38,802 nucleotides of DNA from Comamonadaceae bacterium (GTDB lineage Bacteria > Pseudomonadota > Gammaproteobacteria > Burkholderiales > Burkholderiaceae_C), in NCBI GenBank assembly GCA_947459405.1, contig CANHDQ010000003.1, positions 1-38,802 on the forward strand, in the 5' to 3' direction. A model generated the notes under the pieces. It was not told where the DNA came from and did no database searches. It saw only the letters and a list, made by a program, of their open reading frames with translations. This document shows positions 1-9,673 of the stretch, one piece after another. Positions within the stretch are counted from its first letter, which is position 1. Every line of letters begins with the position of its first letter. A program made the position numbers and the translations under genes.

Positions 1-917
1 ACCTGGGTGGTGCTGATGTTGGCGTGGCCCAGCAGCTCCTGCACCGCACGCAGGTCGCCACTGGACTGCAGCACATGGCTGGCAAAAGAATGGCGCAGCA
101 TGTGCGGATGCACCGGGGTGGCCAGACCCGCGGCCAGGGAGCGGCGCTTCAGACGCACCTGCATCTGGCGAATCGACAGCCGCTGACCGTTTTGGCTGAT
201 GAACAAGGCCGGATCGATCGCTCGGCCGGCGCTCCACTGGCTGCGCACCGCCAGCCAGGCCGCCAGGGCCTTGAGCGCGGGCGCGCCCACCGGCACGCTG
301 CGCCGCTTGTCGCCTTTGCCCAGCACATGGGCTTGCCCGTCTTGCAGGTCAATCCAGCCGCGTGCCAGGGCGCTGGCCTGCGCGTCCAGGCCGGCCAGCT
401 CGGCAATGCGCAGCCCGCAGCCGTACAGCAACTCGGTCAGGCAGTGGTCGCGCACATCGAGATCGGCCCGCTCGCCCTCCTCGCCGTCTTGCCGGAAACT
501 GGCCAGTTGCACCGCCTCGTCCACACCCAATGCCTTGGGCAAAGGCTTGGGTGACTTGGGCGCCCGCACGCCCTGCACCGGGTTGTGAGCGAGCAGGCCC
601 TGACGGCCCAACCAGACGTAAAACCCGCGCCAGCCCGACAAGATGAGCGCGATGCCGCGCCCGCTGCGGCCGCGGGCGTGCATCTGGGCAACCCAGCGGC
701 GCACATCGGGCGCGGTGACCTGCTCGAGTGTCAGGCCCACCTGGGCGGCCAGCTGCTGCAGCTTGAGCAGGTCTTGCGCATACAGGGCCTGGGTGCGCTC
801 GGCCAGCCGCTTTTGCACCCGCACATGGCTCAGGTAATGATCGACCTGCTCTTGGGAAGGCAGCGGAGGCGCCGAGGCCATGGGCGACTGTGCAGCGGCG
901 GCCTGCACCCGAGACAT
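1..917 (-). CDS. xerC: tyrosine recombinase XerC (3' end cut by window edge)
   Basis: Manual reverse-strand translation from ATG at 917: [10 protein letters not shown]...[27 protein letters not shown]...[16 protein letters not shown]...[13 protein letters not shown]...[37 protein letters not shown]. The catalytic R and H-x-x-R motifs are recognisable. The frame is open to base 1, so it is absent from the ORF track. Confidence 0.95.
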   Translation of the reverse strand, partial: [305 protein letters not shown]

Positions 918-923
918 CGCCGC

Positions 924-1634
924 TTAGTCGAGGTTGGGCGGCACGGCCGAGCGCAGGCGCGAGAGCGCCGCACTGGCCAGCTCACCGATGCGCTGCAAGA
1001 AGTCGGTGGCCATGTCGCTTTGGAACCGCTCGCGGTCGGCCGAGCCCAGCACCAGGGCACCAAAAGCATGGGGCGCGGCGCCCGCACGCAGGGCAATCAC
1101 GGCCATCGACTGCACCGATGCGGCATCGGGCAGCCAACGCACGGCCTCCAGCCCGTTGTTGGGGCCGCAGTAAGGGCGGGCCAGCGCGGAGGTAAAGGCT
1201 TGCGCATCTTGGCTGACGCCGCTGGCAAAAGCGAGCTCGGCATAGGCCGCATCGACGCCCCAGACCTTGATGGCCGCCTGCGGAATTAGAAACTGCTTTT
1301 GCAGCTCGGCCGTGATGACGCCCGGAATGTCCTGCGGCTGCGCAGCCAGCAGCAATTGGCGGCTCCAAGCCTGCATCTTCTCGCCGATGGCACTGTTGTC
1401 CTGGCCATGGCGCATCATCTCGACGATGCGCTGCTCGAGCGCCTTGATCTTTTCGCGCAGCAACTCGGCCTGGCGCTCTTGCAAGCTGACGGCTCGGCCC
1501 CCGTGTCCGCTCGACAGCTGCACCGAGGCCAGCAAGGCAGCGTGGCGCTCGAAGAAGTCGGGGGTTTGGACCAGGAAGTTGGCGATGTCGTCTTCGGTGA
1601 TGGGATGGGCCAGAGCCGCGTCAGAGGGATTCAT
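924..1634 (-). CDS. DUF484 family protein
   Basis: Translation MNPSDAALAHPITEDDIANFLVQTPDFFERHAALLASVQLSSGHGGRAVSLQERQAELLREKIKALEQRI matches the DUF484 pattern; lies between dapF and xerC as usual in proteobacteria. Start chosen at MNPSD, inside the longer ORF. Confidence 0.9.
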   Translation of the reverse strand: MNPSDAALAHPITEDDIANFLVQTPDFFERHAALLASVQLSSGHGGRAVSLQERQAELLREKIKALEQRIVEMMRHGQDNSAIGEKMQAWSRQLLLAAQPQDIPGVITAELQKQFLIPQAAIKVWGVDAAYAELAFASGVSQDAQAFTSALARPYCGPNNGLEAVRWLPDAASVQSMAVIALRAGAAPHAFGALVLGSADRERFQSDMATDFLQRIGELASAALSRLRSAVPPNLD

Positions 1635-1711
1635 GGACCCGCATTGTCTACGGTTTGTGGCCACTGTCCAAGCCCGCCCTTTGGGCTGCGGCCTGGCTCG
1701 AGGCCGTGGGC

Positions 1712-2599
1712 CTAGAGTGCGGGCCCCGAGGGCAGCTCGATCTGGCCTTCGAACACGCGCACCGCCGGCCCGCTCATGCGCACCGGCGCCGCCAAATCAG
1801 ACGCGCCGGCCCACTCGATGCGCAGACGCCCGCCGCGCGTGTGCACCTCCACCGCCGCATCGAGCAAGCCCTGGCGTATACCAGCCACCACCGCCGCGCA
1901 GGCCCCGGTGCCGCAGGCCAGCGTCTCGCCAGCACCGCGCTCATACACCCGCAAGCGGATCTCCCCGCGCGAGACCACCTGAGCGAAGCCGGCATTGACC
2001 CGCTGGGCAAAGCGCGGGTGCGACTCGATCAGGGGGCCCAAGCTGAGTACCGGCGCTTGCTCGACATCACCCGTCCACAACACCGCATGCGGGTTGCCCA
2101 TGGACAGCGCCGCCACCTCGACGCTGCCGGCTGGGCCGAGATCGAGTGGCCAGACCGGCCAGCCGCCTACCAGCCGGGGCTGCAAACCGCTGGCGTCAAA
2201 CGGCACGCGCTGCAGCTCAAACACCGGCGCGCCCATGTCCACCGTCACCCGGCCGTCGGGTTGCAATTGCAACTGCAGCACCCGGTTCATGGTCTGCACC
2301 CGCACCGTGTCGCGATCGCACAGGCCGCGGTCGCGAACGTAGCGCACGAAGCAGCGCGCGCCGTTGCCGCAATGCTCTACTTCGCCGCCGTCGGCGTTGT
2401 GAATGACATAAGAAAAATCGATGTCGCGCGCACCGGCGGGCGGCGGGCGCACGCTCAAGATTTGGTCGGCGCCGACGCCAAAATGCCGATCGGCCAAAAA
2501 CCGGTACTGCTCGCGCGTCAGGCCGAGCAGGCCGCGCGTCTCGTCGAGCACGACGAAGTCGTTGCCGGCGCCTTGCATCTTGGTAAATTCAATCCGCAT
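1712..2599 (-). CDS. dapF: diaminopimelate epimerase
   Basis: [23 protein letters not shown]...[21 protein letters not shown]...[21 protein letters not shown]: both catalytic cysteine motifs present. Start at MRIEF (2599). Confidence 0.97.
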   Translation of the reverse strand: MRIEFTKMQGAGNDFVVLDETRGLLGLTREQYRFLADRHFGVGADQILSVRPPPAGARDIDFSYVIHNADGGEVEHCGNGARCFVRYVRDRGLCDRDTVRVQTMNRVLQLQLQPDGRVTVDMGAPVFELQRVPFDASGLQPRLVGGWPVWPLDLGPAGSVEVAALSMGNPHAVLWTGDVEQAPVLSLGPLIESHPRFAQRVNAGFAQVVSRGEIRLRVYERGAGETLACGTGACAAVVAGIRQGLLDAAVEVHTRGGRLRIEWAGASDLAAPVRMSGPAVRVFEGQIELPSGPAL

Positions 2600-2714
2600 G
2601 GGCGCATTATCGGCGCGGCGCCCGCCGGCCGGGCCCTTCATTGGCTTACCATGCAAGCCCGCTCGGGCCGGTGCACAGCCGGCCCACCCGTTTGAATCTT
2701 GTGACCACCCCGCC

Positions 2715-4358
2715 ATGGCCCGCCCCTCTCAATTGCTCTACACCCAACGCGAACCGGCAACGCTGCGATCGGCCGCCACCATCTTGATGCTGCGGCCGGC
2801 GCAAGGCGGCTTTGAAGTGCTGATGACGCGCCGCTCGGACAAGGCCAGCTTTGCGCCGGGGGCTTTTGTTTTCCCGGGCGGTGGCATCGATGCGCACGAC
2901 CGCTCGCCGGCGGTGCACGCGCAGTGCCGCCGGCGGGCCGATCAAGACGAGGCGAGCCTGACGCCGGCCTTGGCGGCCATCCGCGAAAGCTTTGAGGAGC
3001 TGGGCATCTTGCTGGCCCGCCGGCCCGACGGCCAGCATGCCGACGCCCGCGACGTGGCCGCGCTCGATCGCCACCAGCCGTTTTTTGCCCAATGCCAGGC
3101 GCGGGGGCTGCAACCGGCGGCCGACGAGGTCTACCTGCTGGCCCACTGGATGACCGACCGCGACATGCCCAAGCGCTTTGACGTGCCCTTTCTGGTCGCC
3201 CGCATGCCCGAAGGCCAGCAGCCGGTGGCCGATGAGCACGAGCAGTTCGAGCCGGTCTGGATCCGGCCGGCCGATGCGCTGGCGCGCCACGCGGCCGGCA
3301 CCTTGTTCATGATCTTTCCGACCATCCGCACGCTGCAGCGGCTGCAGGCTTATGCCAGCGTCGAGGCGGTGCTGCAGGCCTGCACCGGCGGCCGGCCGCT
3401 GTGGACCTCGTGCCCGCGCGCCGGCTGGCTCCAAGGCAGTGAGGCGCGCTACATGGAGCACGAATCGCCCTATGGCGAACTGGAGCTGACCTGCCCGGAC
3501 GGCCAACTGGTGCACCCCCTGGACTGGCAGACCGAGCGGCCCGTGGCCCTGCTTAAAAACGTCATGCGGCTGACTGCGCCCAACCCGGGCGTGATGACCG
3601 GGCCGGGCACCAACAGCTACCTGGTGGGCGACGCGCAAAGCGGCTACATCTGCATCGATCCGGGGCCCGCCGATGCGCAGCATCTGCAAACCCTGTGGCA
3701 GGCCGCTGGTGGCAACATCCACGCCATCGTCTGCACCCATTCGCACCCCGACCACTCGCCCGGCGCCGCGCCGCTGCAAGCCTTGTGCGAAGTCAAGCCG
3801 CCCATCTTGGGCCTGGCGTCTTTGCCCACCGCCCGTGCGGCAAGTGAATTCACACCCGACCGGGCCCTGGCGCATGGCGAACAGCTCGTACTGGGTGCGG
3901 GCGAGCACCGCCACACCCTGCGCGCGCTGCACACCCCGGGGCATGCAGCCAACCATGTGTGCTTCGTGCTCGAAGAAGACGGCCTGCTTTTTTCAGGTGA
4001 CCACATCCTCAACGGCAGCACCACCGTGGTCGACCCGCCCGACGGCAATATGAACGACTACCTCGACTCGCTCGACCTGCTGACCGCCGCCTGCGCCGAA
4101 CATGGCATTGCGCACATCTTGCCGGCCCACGGCTACGTGCTCGGCGACGCGCCCGGAGCGATCGCCCGGCTCAAGGCGCACCGGCTGCAGCGCGAAGCCA
4201 AGGTGCTCAAGGTCATGCAGGGCGACCCGCAAGGCAGCATGGACGACTGGGTCAAGCTCGCCTACGACGACGTCGACCCGCGCATCTGGCCAGTGGCCAA
4301 GCGCTCGCTGCTGGCGCATGTCGAGCGCATCCAAAGCATGGGCGGCTTGAACCACTAG
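2715..4358 (+). CDS. Nudix hydrolase domain fused to metallo-beta-lactamase-fold hydrolase
   Basis: N-terminal [17 protein letters not shown]...[20 protein letters not shown] (Nudix box with insertion); C-terminal [11 protein letters not shown]...[12 protein letters not shown]...[27 protein letters not shown] (MBL fold). Start ATG at 2715, not the upstream ORF start. Confidence 0.9.
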   Translation: MARPSQLLYTQREPATLRSAATILMLRPAQGGFEVLMTRRSDKASFAPGAFVFPGGGIDAHDRSPAVHAQCRRRADQDEASLTPALAAIRESFEELGILLARRPDGQHADARDVAALDRHQPFFAQCQARGLQPAADEVYLLAHWMTDRDMPKRFDVPFLVARMPEGQQPVADEHEQFEPVWIRPADALARHAAGTLFMIFPTIRTLQRLQAYASVEAVLQACTGGRPLWTSCPRAGWLQGSEARYMEHESPYGELELTCPDGQLVHPLDWQTERPVALLKNVMRLTAPNPGVMTGPGTNSYLVGDAQSGYICIDPGPADAQHLQTLWQAAGGNIHAIVCTHSHPDHSPGAAPLQALCEVKPPILGLASLPTARAASEFTPDRALAHGEQLVLGAGEHRHTLRALHTPGHAANHVCFVLEEDGLLFSGDHILNGSTTVVDPPDGNMNDYLDSLDLLTAACAEHGIAHILPAHGYVLGDAPGAIARLKAHRLQREAKVLKVMQGDPQGSMDDWVKLAYDDVDPRIWPVAKRSLLAHVERIQSMGGLNH

Positions 4359-4384
4359 GCTCGACCCGATTGATGGCGCCCAGT

Positions 4385-4608
4385 TCAGGGGAGCAGGCGC
4401 ACCAGATGATCGGGCGTGGCGCCATGCACCGACTTCAGGGCGACGGCGCGCTCATGACGCGCAGCGCCCCGTTTTGCGTCAGCGGACAACTGGCCCAACC
4501 GGAAGGCGCATGCGCCAAAAACCAGCGCGCCGCATGCTCGTGGTGCTCGTGCCGGCCGTCGCACAAGGCAATGAGGACGTTGACGTCCAAAAGGCTGATG
4601 CGCGGCAT
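4385..4608 (-). pseudogene. degenerate VapC-like PIN-domain toxin (internal deletion with frameshift)
   Basis: N-terminal MPRISLLDVNVLIALCDGRHEHHEHAARWFLAHAPSGWASCPLTQNGALRVMS is PIN-like, then stops after SAPSP (4435). The adjacent frame continues AVALKSVHGATPDHLVRLLP to a stop at 4385, resembling the C-terminal end of the same family. Confidence 0.7.
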
Positions 4609-4688
4609 GTTGGTGGCAAGCCGGTAAGCAGCAGAGGTCTCGCGCACGCCGGGTGCAGCGCGGCGACCGCTCGTACCCGCACTCCCAG

Positions 4689-4955
4689 TCATACGCCCTC
4701 GGCTTCGCGCAAGGCCTCAATCTGGGCCTGCGTGACCACGGCAACCTCGGGCGCGCGGTAAGGCACCAAGCCCAAAACGGCCAACTCGGCATCGAATGCC
4801 CCCGCCGCACCGCCCACGGTGCTTGCAGCAGCAGGGGTCTGCAAGGCCCGGCGGGCCAACTCGGACAAAACCTCGCCCAGGCTGCGCCCCTCGCGGCGGG
4901 CCAGACTTTTGACGGCGTAGAGCACATCGTCGTCAATGCTCAAGGTGGTGCGCAT
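4689..4955 (-). CDS. VapB-like ribbon-helix-helix antitoxin
   Basis: MRTTLSIDDDVLYAVKSLARREGRSLGEVLSELARRALQ is a typical RHH antitoxin N-terminus, directly upstream of the PIN remnant on the same strand. Confidence 0.8.
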   Translation of the reverse strand: MRTTLSIDDDVLYAVKSLARREGRSLGEVLSELARRALQTPAAASTVGGAAGAFDAELAVLGLVPYRAPEVAVVTQAQIEALREAEGV

Positions 4956-5209
4956 GAAAATTCCTGAAAAGAAAGCAAGGCGAGATCCTTGACGCTTGAT
5001 CCTTGATGAATATCAAAAAAGGACCTCACTGCGTCAAGATTACGCCACCTATATTCGCACGATAGTGATCGCTTAATCGGCAAGACGACAGACTCCAATG
5101 AACGACGTTCAACTGGACAACACCCGGCCGTCTAGCCTGGCCTTCGCGTCCGACATCCACGGCAATCTTGCGCACCGGCCGCATGGCACGGCAGTGCGCA
5201 GAAAAAGTG

Positions 5210-5553
5210 TGAAGCGCGCCGATAGGCCGGATTCTGTGCGCCGCCCCTCTTGCGAAGACCGGCGTGACCGCCATTCATCTGGGCCGGGGGTCGCCCACCC
5301 GGCTCGGTGCCACCTACCCGCCAACCATGCCTGCGGAACCACAGGCTGGGGACAAGCCCCGGGCTGGCCTACTTGGTGTTGCTGCGCGTAGAGATTGCCC
5401 GTTTCACCCGGACTCAACCGGCTCGTCTCTGTTGCTCTGATCCTCACCTCGCGGTGGAGAGGTGTTACCTCCTACGCTGTCCTGTGCAGTCCGGACCTTC
5501 CTCCAGTGCCTGGTTTCCCAGCTTGCACCAGCGGCGGTCTGGCGTGCTTCACG
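5210..5553 (-). ncRNA. rnpB: RNase P RNA (bacterial class A)
   Basis: Reverse strand: 5' GAAGCACGCCAGACCGCCGCTGG, GAGGAAGGTCCGGACTGCACAGGACAG, AGGTAACACCT, AGAGCAACAGAGACGAG, GGTGAAACGGGCAATCTCTACG, 3' CAGAATCCGGCCTATCGGC. These are the conserved RNase P core segments. Ends are approximate. Confidence 0.93.
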
Positions 5554-5657
5554 GACCTGATTATCCTTCGCAGCCCAAAGCCACAGGCCACCCAATGGCC
5601 AGCGCTGGCGCAGGCGGCACTAGATGGGCTGTGTAGGACAGGCGAAGTGGGGCACAT

Positions 5658-5990
5658 CCACGCGTCCTTCTCGTAAGCGCCCTGAAAATAGCTGCTCCTG
5701 ATTAAAGACCGTCGGAAATTTTTTGCCTGGGGCTCCTCCTATAGGTGCACGGGGAGCGTCCGCCGCATCGGGCCGTGGGTTACCGCTGCGAAGGCTGCAG
5801 GCTGCCGCCAAACCCGGGCGGCTGAGTTTTCTAAACAGAGAGGGCGGCATTCGTACCACCAAAGGGCGTGCGGGTGGGCGCTGCGCGGCGAGGTAAAGGA
5901 GGAGCCGAGGCGCCAGCCGAGGCGGGGGACACGAGCGGCGCAGTGCCCATCCGCGCGCCCTTCTCGTAAGCGCCCTGAAAAATGAGGCGC
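5658..5990. repeat. two diverged copies of a ~40-bp intergenic repeat
   Basis: CCACGCGTCCTTCTCGTAAGCGCCCTGAAAAT near 5658-5690 and CCGCGCGCCCTTCTCGTAAGCGCCCTGAAAAAT near 5951-5983; shared core CCTTCTCGTAAGCGCCCTGAAAA. Confidence 0.7.
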
Positions 5991-6031
5991 CCGATCAAAC
6001 GCCGCATCGGCCCGAGGGCGCCGCTCCCAAT

Positions 6032-6058
6032 CACTGCCACTGCCACTGCCACTGCCAC
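6032..6058. repeat. short tandem hexanucleotide repeat (CACTGC)x4.5
   Basis: CACTGCCACTGCCACTGCCACTGCCAC read directly, about 50 bp upstream of the ATG at 6109. Confidence 0.95.
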
Positions 6059-6108
6059 ACCCACACCGGCTCCTACAATGCACCCTTGATCCGGAAAACA
6101 GATCCACC

Positions 6109-7773
6109 ATGCTTGCCCTGACCGAGCTCAAGCTCGCGCTCGACCATCCCCCCTCGGCCCTGCCCGAATTGGTCGCCCAGACCCTGGGCGTTCCGGTGGC
6201 GGCGCTGCGCCGGGTGCACATCCACAAACGCAGCTGCGATGCACGCAAGCGCAAGCTGCTGCTGGTCTACATCGCGCACGTCGAGCTCGATGAAGCGCTC
6301 GAGCGCGAGCTGCTGCAGCGCTTTGCAGCGCACCCCCACATCGGTGCGGCGCCCGACCTCAACTACCGCGCGCCGGTGCAAGCGCCTGCTCCATGGCGCA
6401 ACCGGCCGGTCGTGATCGGCTTTGGGCCGTGCGGCATTTTTGCGGCCCTGCTGCTGGCGCAGATGGGGTTTGCGCCCATCGTGATCGAGCGCGGGAAAAA
6501 GGTGCGCGAACGCACGAAAGACACCTGGGGCCTGTGGCGCCGGCGCGAGCTCAACCCCGAGTCAAATGTGCAGTTTGGCGAGGGCGGGGCCGGCACCTTT
6601 TCAGACGGCAAGCTCTACAGCCAAATCAAGGACCCGCGCCACCTGGGCCGCAAGGTGATGAACGAGTTCGTCAAGGCCGGCGCGCCCGAAGACATCTTGC
6701 AAGTCAGCCGGCCCCACATCGGCACTTTCAAGCTGGTCAAGGTGGTGGAAAACATGCGCGAGCAGATCATCGCCCTGGGCGGCGAGATCCGCTTTCAAGA
6801 GCGGGTGTGCGACCTGCAGATTGAGGGTGGCCCGCAAGGCCGTCAGCTGCGCGGACTGGTGATTGAAAGACTTGCCGACGGCAGCCGCTACGAGATGGAC
6901 GCCGACCACGTGGTGCTGGCCCTGGGCCACAGCTCACGCGACACCTTTGCCATGCTGCACGAGCGCGGCGTGTTCATGCAGGCCAAGCCTTTTTCGGTGG
7001 GCTTTCGCATCGAGCATCCGCAGGGCATGATCGACCGCGCGCGCCTGGGCGAGCATGCCGGGCACCCGCTGCTGGGCGCTGCCGACTACAAGCTGGTGCA
7101 CCACGCCAGCAACGGCCGCTCGGTCTACAGCTTTTGCATGTGCCCGGGCGGCACCGTGGTGGCAGCCACGTCCGAGCCCGGCCGGGTGGTGACCAACGGC
7201 ATGAGCCAGTATTCACGCAACGAACGCAACGCCAATGCCGGCATCGTCGTGGGCATCAACCCCAAGGATTTCCTGCTGCCTGGCGAGTCGGTCGGATCGG
7301 ACGGTGTGGTCGATCCGATGGCCGGCGTGGCGCTGCAGCGGCGGCTGGAGTCACACGCCTTCGCGCTGGGCGGCAGCAGCTACGAGGCGCCCGGGCAGCT
7401 TGTGGGCGACTTCATCGCCGGTCGGCCCTCGCAGGCCTTTGGCGAGGTGCTGCCCTCTTACAAGCCGGGCGTGCACCTGACCGATCTGGCCAGCGCCCTG
7501 CCCGGCTACGCGATCGAGGCCATCCGCGAGGCCCTACCCGCTTTTGCCAAGAAGATCCGTGGCTTCGACCGGCCCGATGCGGTGCTCACGGGGGTCGAGA
7601 CGCGCACCTCGTCTCCGGTGCGCATCGCGCGCGGGCCCGATTACCAGAGCCTGAACGTGCGCGGGCTCTACCCGGCCGGCGAAGGCGCCAGCTACGCCGG
7701 CGGCATCTTGTCGGCCGGGGTCGATGGCATCGAAGTGGCCGAGGCCCTCGCCCGCAGCCTGGTGGCCGGCTGA
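6109..7773 (+). CDS. NAD(P)/FAD-dependent oxidoreductase (COG2509-like)
   Basis: PVVIGFGPCGIFAALLLAQMGFAPIVIERGKKVRER (Rossmann FAD motif), NVQFGEGGAGTFSDGKLYSQIKD, GLYPAGEGASYAGGILSAGVDGIEVAEAL. Confidence 0.9.
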   Translation: MLALTELKLALDHPPSALPELVAQTLGVPVAALRRVHIHKRSCDARKRKLLLVYIAHVELDEALERELLQRFAAHPHIGAAPDLNYRAPVQAPAPWRNRPVVIGFGPCGIFAALLLAQMGFAPIVIERGKKVRERTKDTWGLWRRRELNPESNVQFGEGGAGTFSDGKLYSQIKDPRHLGRKVMNEFVKAGAPEDILQVSRPHIGTFKLVKVVENMREQIIALGGEIRFQERVCDLQIEGGPQGRQLRGLVIERLADGSRYEMDADHVVLALGHSSRDTFAMLHERGVFMQAKPFSVGFRIEHPQGMIDRARLGEHAGHPLLGAADYKLVHHASNGRSVYSFCMCPGGTVVAATSEPGRVVTNGMSQYSRNERNANAGIVVGINPKDFLLPGESVGSDGVVDPMAGVALQRRLESHAFALGGSSYEAPGQLVGDFIAGRPSQAFGEVLPSYKPGVHLTDLASALPGYAIEAIREALPAFAKKIRGFDRPDAVLTGVETRTSSPVRIARGPDYQSLNVRGLYPAGEGASYAGGILSAGVDGIEVAEALARSLVAG

Positions 7774-7865
7774 CCCCACCGCTCGCTTGCTAAACTGCCC
7801 CGAAGCACAACAAAGGCGGCGCTGCAACAGCACTCCAGCGCGCACCGATCCAGGGGAGGAGCAGC

Positions 7866-9131
7866 ATGAGCAGCAAGGGCCAGTGGACGCGAGTGGACTT
7901 TTCTCGCGTGCCCTACGACGTCTTTACCGACCCGCAAATCTACGAGCAGGAAAACGAGCGTATCTTTCGCGGCCCGGTGTGGAACTACCTGTGCCACGAA
8001 TCGGAGCTGCCCAACGTCGGCGACTTTGTCAGCACCTGGGTGGGCAACACCCGGGTGGTGGTGGCGCGTTCGCGCGATGAGGGCTTTCATGCCTTTGAAA
8101 ACTCCTGCGCCCACCGAGGTGCGCAGATCGTCACCGCGGTGCGCGGGAACGCCCAGCGCTTTTCTTGCCCCTATCACCTGTGGACCTACAACCTCAAGGG
8201 CGAGCTCACGGGTGTGCCGATGGCCGGTGGCGTCAAGGGCAAGGGTGGCATGCCGCCGTGCTTCGACAAAAAAGACCACGGGCTCAATGTGATGCGGGTG
8301 GCCCACTTTGGCGGGCTCATCTTCGGCTCCTTCAGCCAGGAGGCGCCGCCGCTGGTCGACTACCTGGGCCCGCACGCGGTCGCGCAGATCGAGCGCCTGC
8401 TCGTGCAGCGCAAGCCCAAGGTGCTGGGCTATCTGCGCCAGCGCATACCGGGCAACTGGAAGCTCTACAACGAAAACGTGCGCGACCCCTACCACGGCTC
8501 GCTGCTGCACCAGTTTCAGGTCTCCTTCGGACTGCAGCAGCCCACCATGAAGGGCGGCATCAAGCTCGACAAAGACCTCAAGAACACCTGGAACCACTCC
8601 ATCATCAGCGAGTCGGACAAGGACAACCAGGCCATCGTGGCGCAGGCCTACGAGGGCACGGGCAAGTACAACCCGAACATGCGCATGGCCGACCCGGCGC
8701 TCACCCAGGTGCCGCTGGATCTGGGCGATGGCTACAAGACCACCATCTTGTCCATCTTCCCCTCGCTCATCATCGCCCAGGTCGACAACACCTACGCCAT
8801 CCGTCACCTGCGGCCCAAAGGCACCGACCTGGTGGAGCTGCACCTGACCTATCTGGGCTTTGAATCGGACACGCCCGAGATGACGCAGGACAAGATGCTG
8901 ACCGCCAACTTCATCGGGCCGGCCGGCTACATCTCACTGGAAGACGGCGAGGCCCTGCGTCTGGTGCAGCAGGGCATACGCCACCGCCAACCCGGTGGCA
9001 GCGAGGTGCTCGAGATGGGCGGGGTTGGCGCGATTGAGGACACCGACTACCTGTCGCAAGAAATCTCGATCCGCGGCTTTTGGTCGCACTACCACCGCGC
9101 GATGGGACTGGACATGAAGGAGCGGGTATGA
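7866..9131 (+). CDS. Rieske aromatic ring-hydroxylating oxygenase, large subunit (anthranilate dioxygenase AndAc-like)
   Basis: Rieske motif CAHRGAQIVTAVRGNAQRFSCPYHLWTYN, mononuclear iron region NENVRDPYHGSLLH; N-terminus KGQWTRVDFSRVPYDVFTDPQIYEQENERIFRGPVWNYL resembles AndAc from memory. Confidence 0.9.
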   Translation: MSSKGQWTRVDFSRVPYDVFTDPQIYEQENERIFRGPVWNYLCHESELPNVGDFVSTWVGNTRVVVARSRDEGFHAFENSCAHRGAQIVTAVRGNAQRFSCPYHLWTYNLKGELTGVPMAGGVKGKGGMPPCFDKKDHGLNVMRVAHFGGLIFGSFSQEAPPLVDYLGPHAVAQIERLLVQRKPKVLGYLRQRIPGNWKLYNENVRDPYHGSLLHQFQVSFGLQQPTMKGGIKLDKDLKNTWNHSIISESDKDNQAIVAQAYEGTGKYNPNMRMADPALTQVPLDLGDGYKTTILSIFPSLIIAQVDNTYAIRHLRPKGTDLVELHLTYLGFESDTPEMTQDKMLTANFIGPAGYISLEDGEALRLVQQGIRHRQPGGSEVLEMGGVGAIEDTDYLSQEISIRGFWSHYHRAMGLDMKERV

Positions 9132-9631
9132 GCCGGATGCAGCCCTCTCCCGCCGATCTGGCGCTTTGGCTGGAGGTCAGCCAGTTCTTGCACCGCTATG
9201 CCGACCACCTCGACCACGAGCGCTTTGCTGATTGGGTGGCGCTGTTCGATACCGACGACTGCCGCTACGAAGTGCTCTCGCGTGAAAACCGCGACCTGGG
9301 CCTGAGCCTGCCCATCATGGGCTGCTTTTCGCATGGCATGGTGCAAGACCGGGTGGCCATGCTGGCCAAGGGCGTGCTCACCTACCGTCGCGACCGCTTG
9401 TTGCGCCAGGTGAGCAATGTGCAAATCGAGCCCGGCAGCAGCACGACCGCCGTCAGTGCACGCGCCAATCTGGTGGTCTACCAGTCCAGCGAAGAGGGCG
9501 TGTCCTCGCTGTACATGGTCGCGCGCTACGAGCTTGAACTGATCGAGAAGGCCGATGCCCTCAAGATCCGCCGCATGGCGGTGGTGGTCGACTCCTTCGG
9601 CATCGACACCATGCTGGCGGTGCCGCTTTAA
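9128..9631 (+). CDS. aromatic ring-hydroxylating oxygenase, small (beta) subunit
   Basis: Starts in a 4-bp ATGA overlap with the large-subunit stop; EVSQFLHRYADHLDHERFADWVALFDTDDCRYEVLSREN is typical of the beta subunit. Confidence 0.88.
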   Translation: MSRMQPSPADLALWLEVSQFLHRYADHLDHERFADWVALFDTDDCRYEVLSRENRDLGLSLPIMGCFSHGMVQDRVAMLAKGVLTYRRDRLLRQVSNVQIEPGSSTTAVSARANLVVYQSSEEGVSSLYMVARYELELIEKADALKIRRMAVVVDSFGIDTMLAVPL

Positions 9632-9673
9632 GGCCTGGCTTTCACCCCCGCCTGCACAGCCAGGGCCCGCGGC

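Noticed and set aside
1-917. Integrase of a mobile element at the left edge
   Set aside because: Sequence and the dapF-DUF484-xerC gene order indicate housekeeping XerC.
5098-5676. Several 60-110 aa ORFs on both strands over 5098-5676
   Set aside because: They overlap the RNase P RNA gene, whose conserved core segments account for the sequence.
5739-6381. ORFs in the rnpB-oxidoreductase gap, including 5831-6064 - and 5739-6254 -
   Set aside because: Low-complexity products, no recognisable domain or clear ribosome-binding site; the similarity between them reflects the DNA repeat rather than a protein family.
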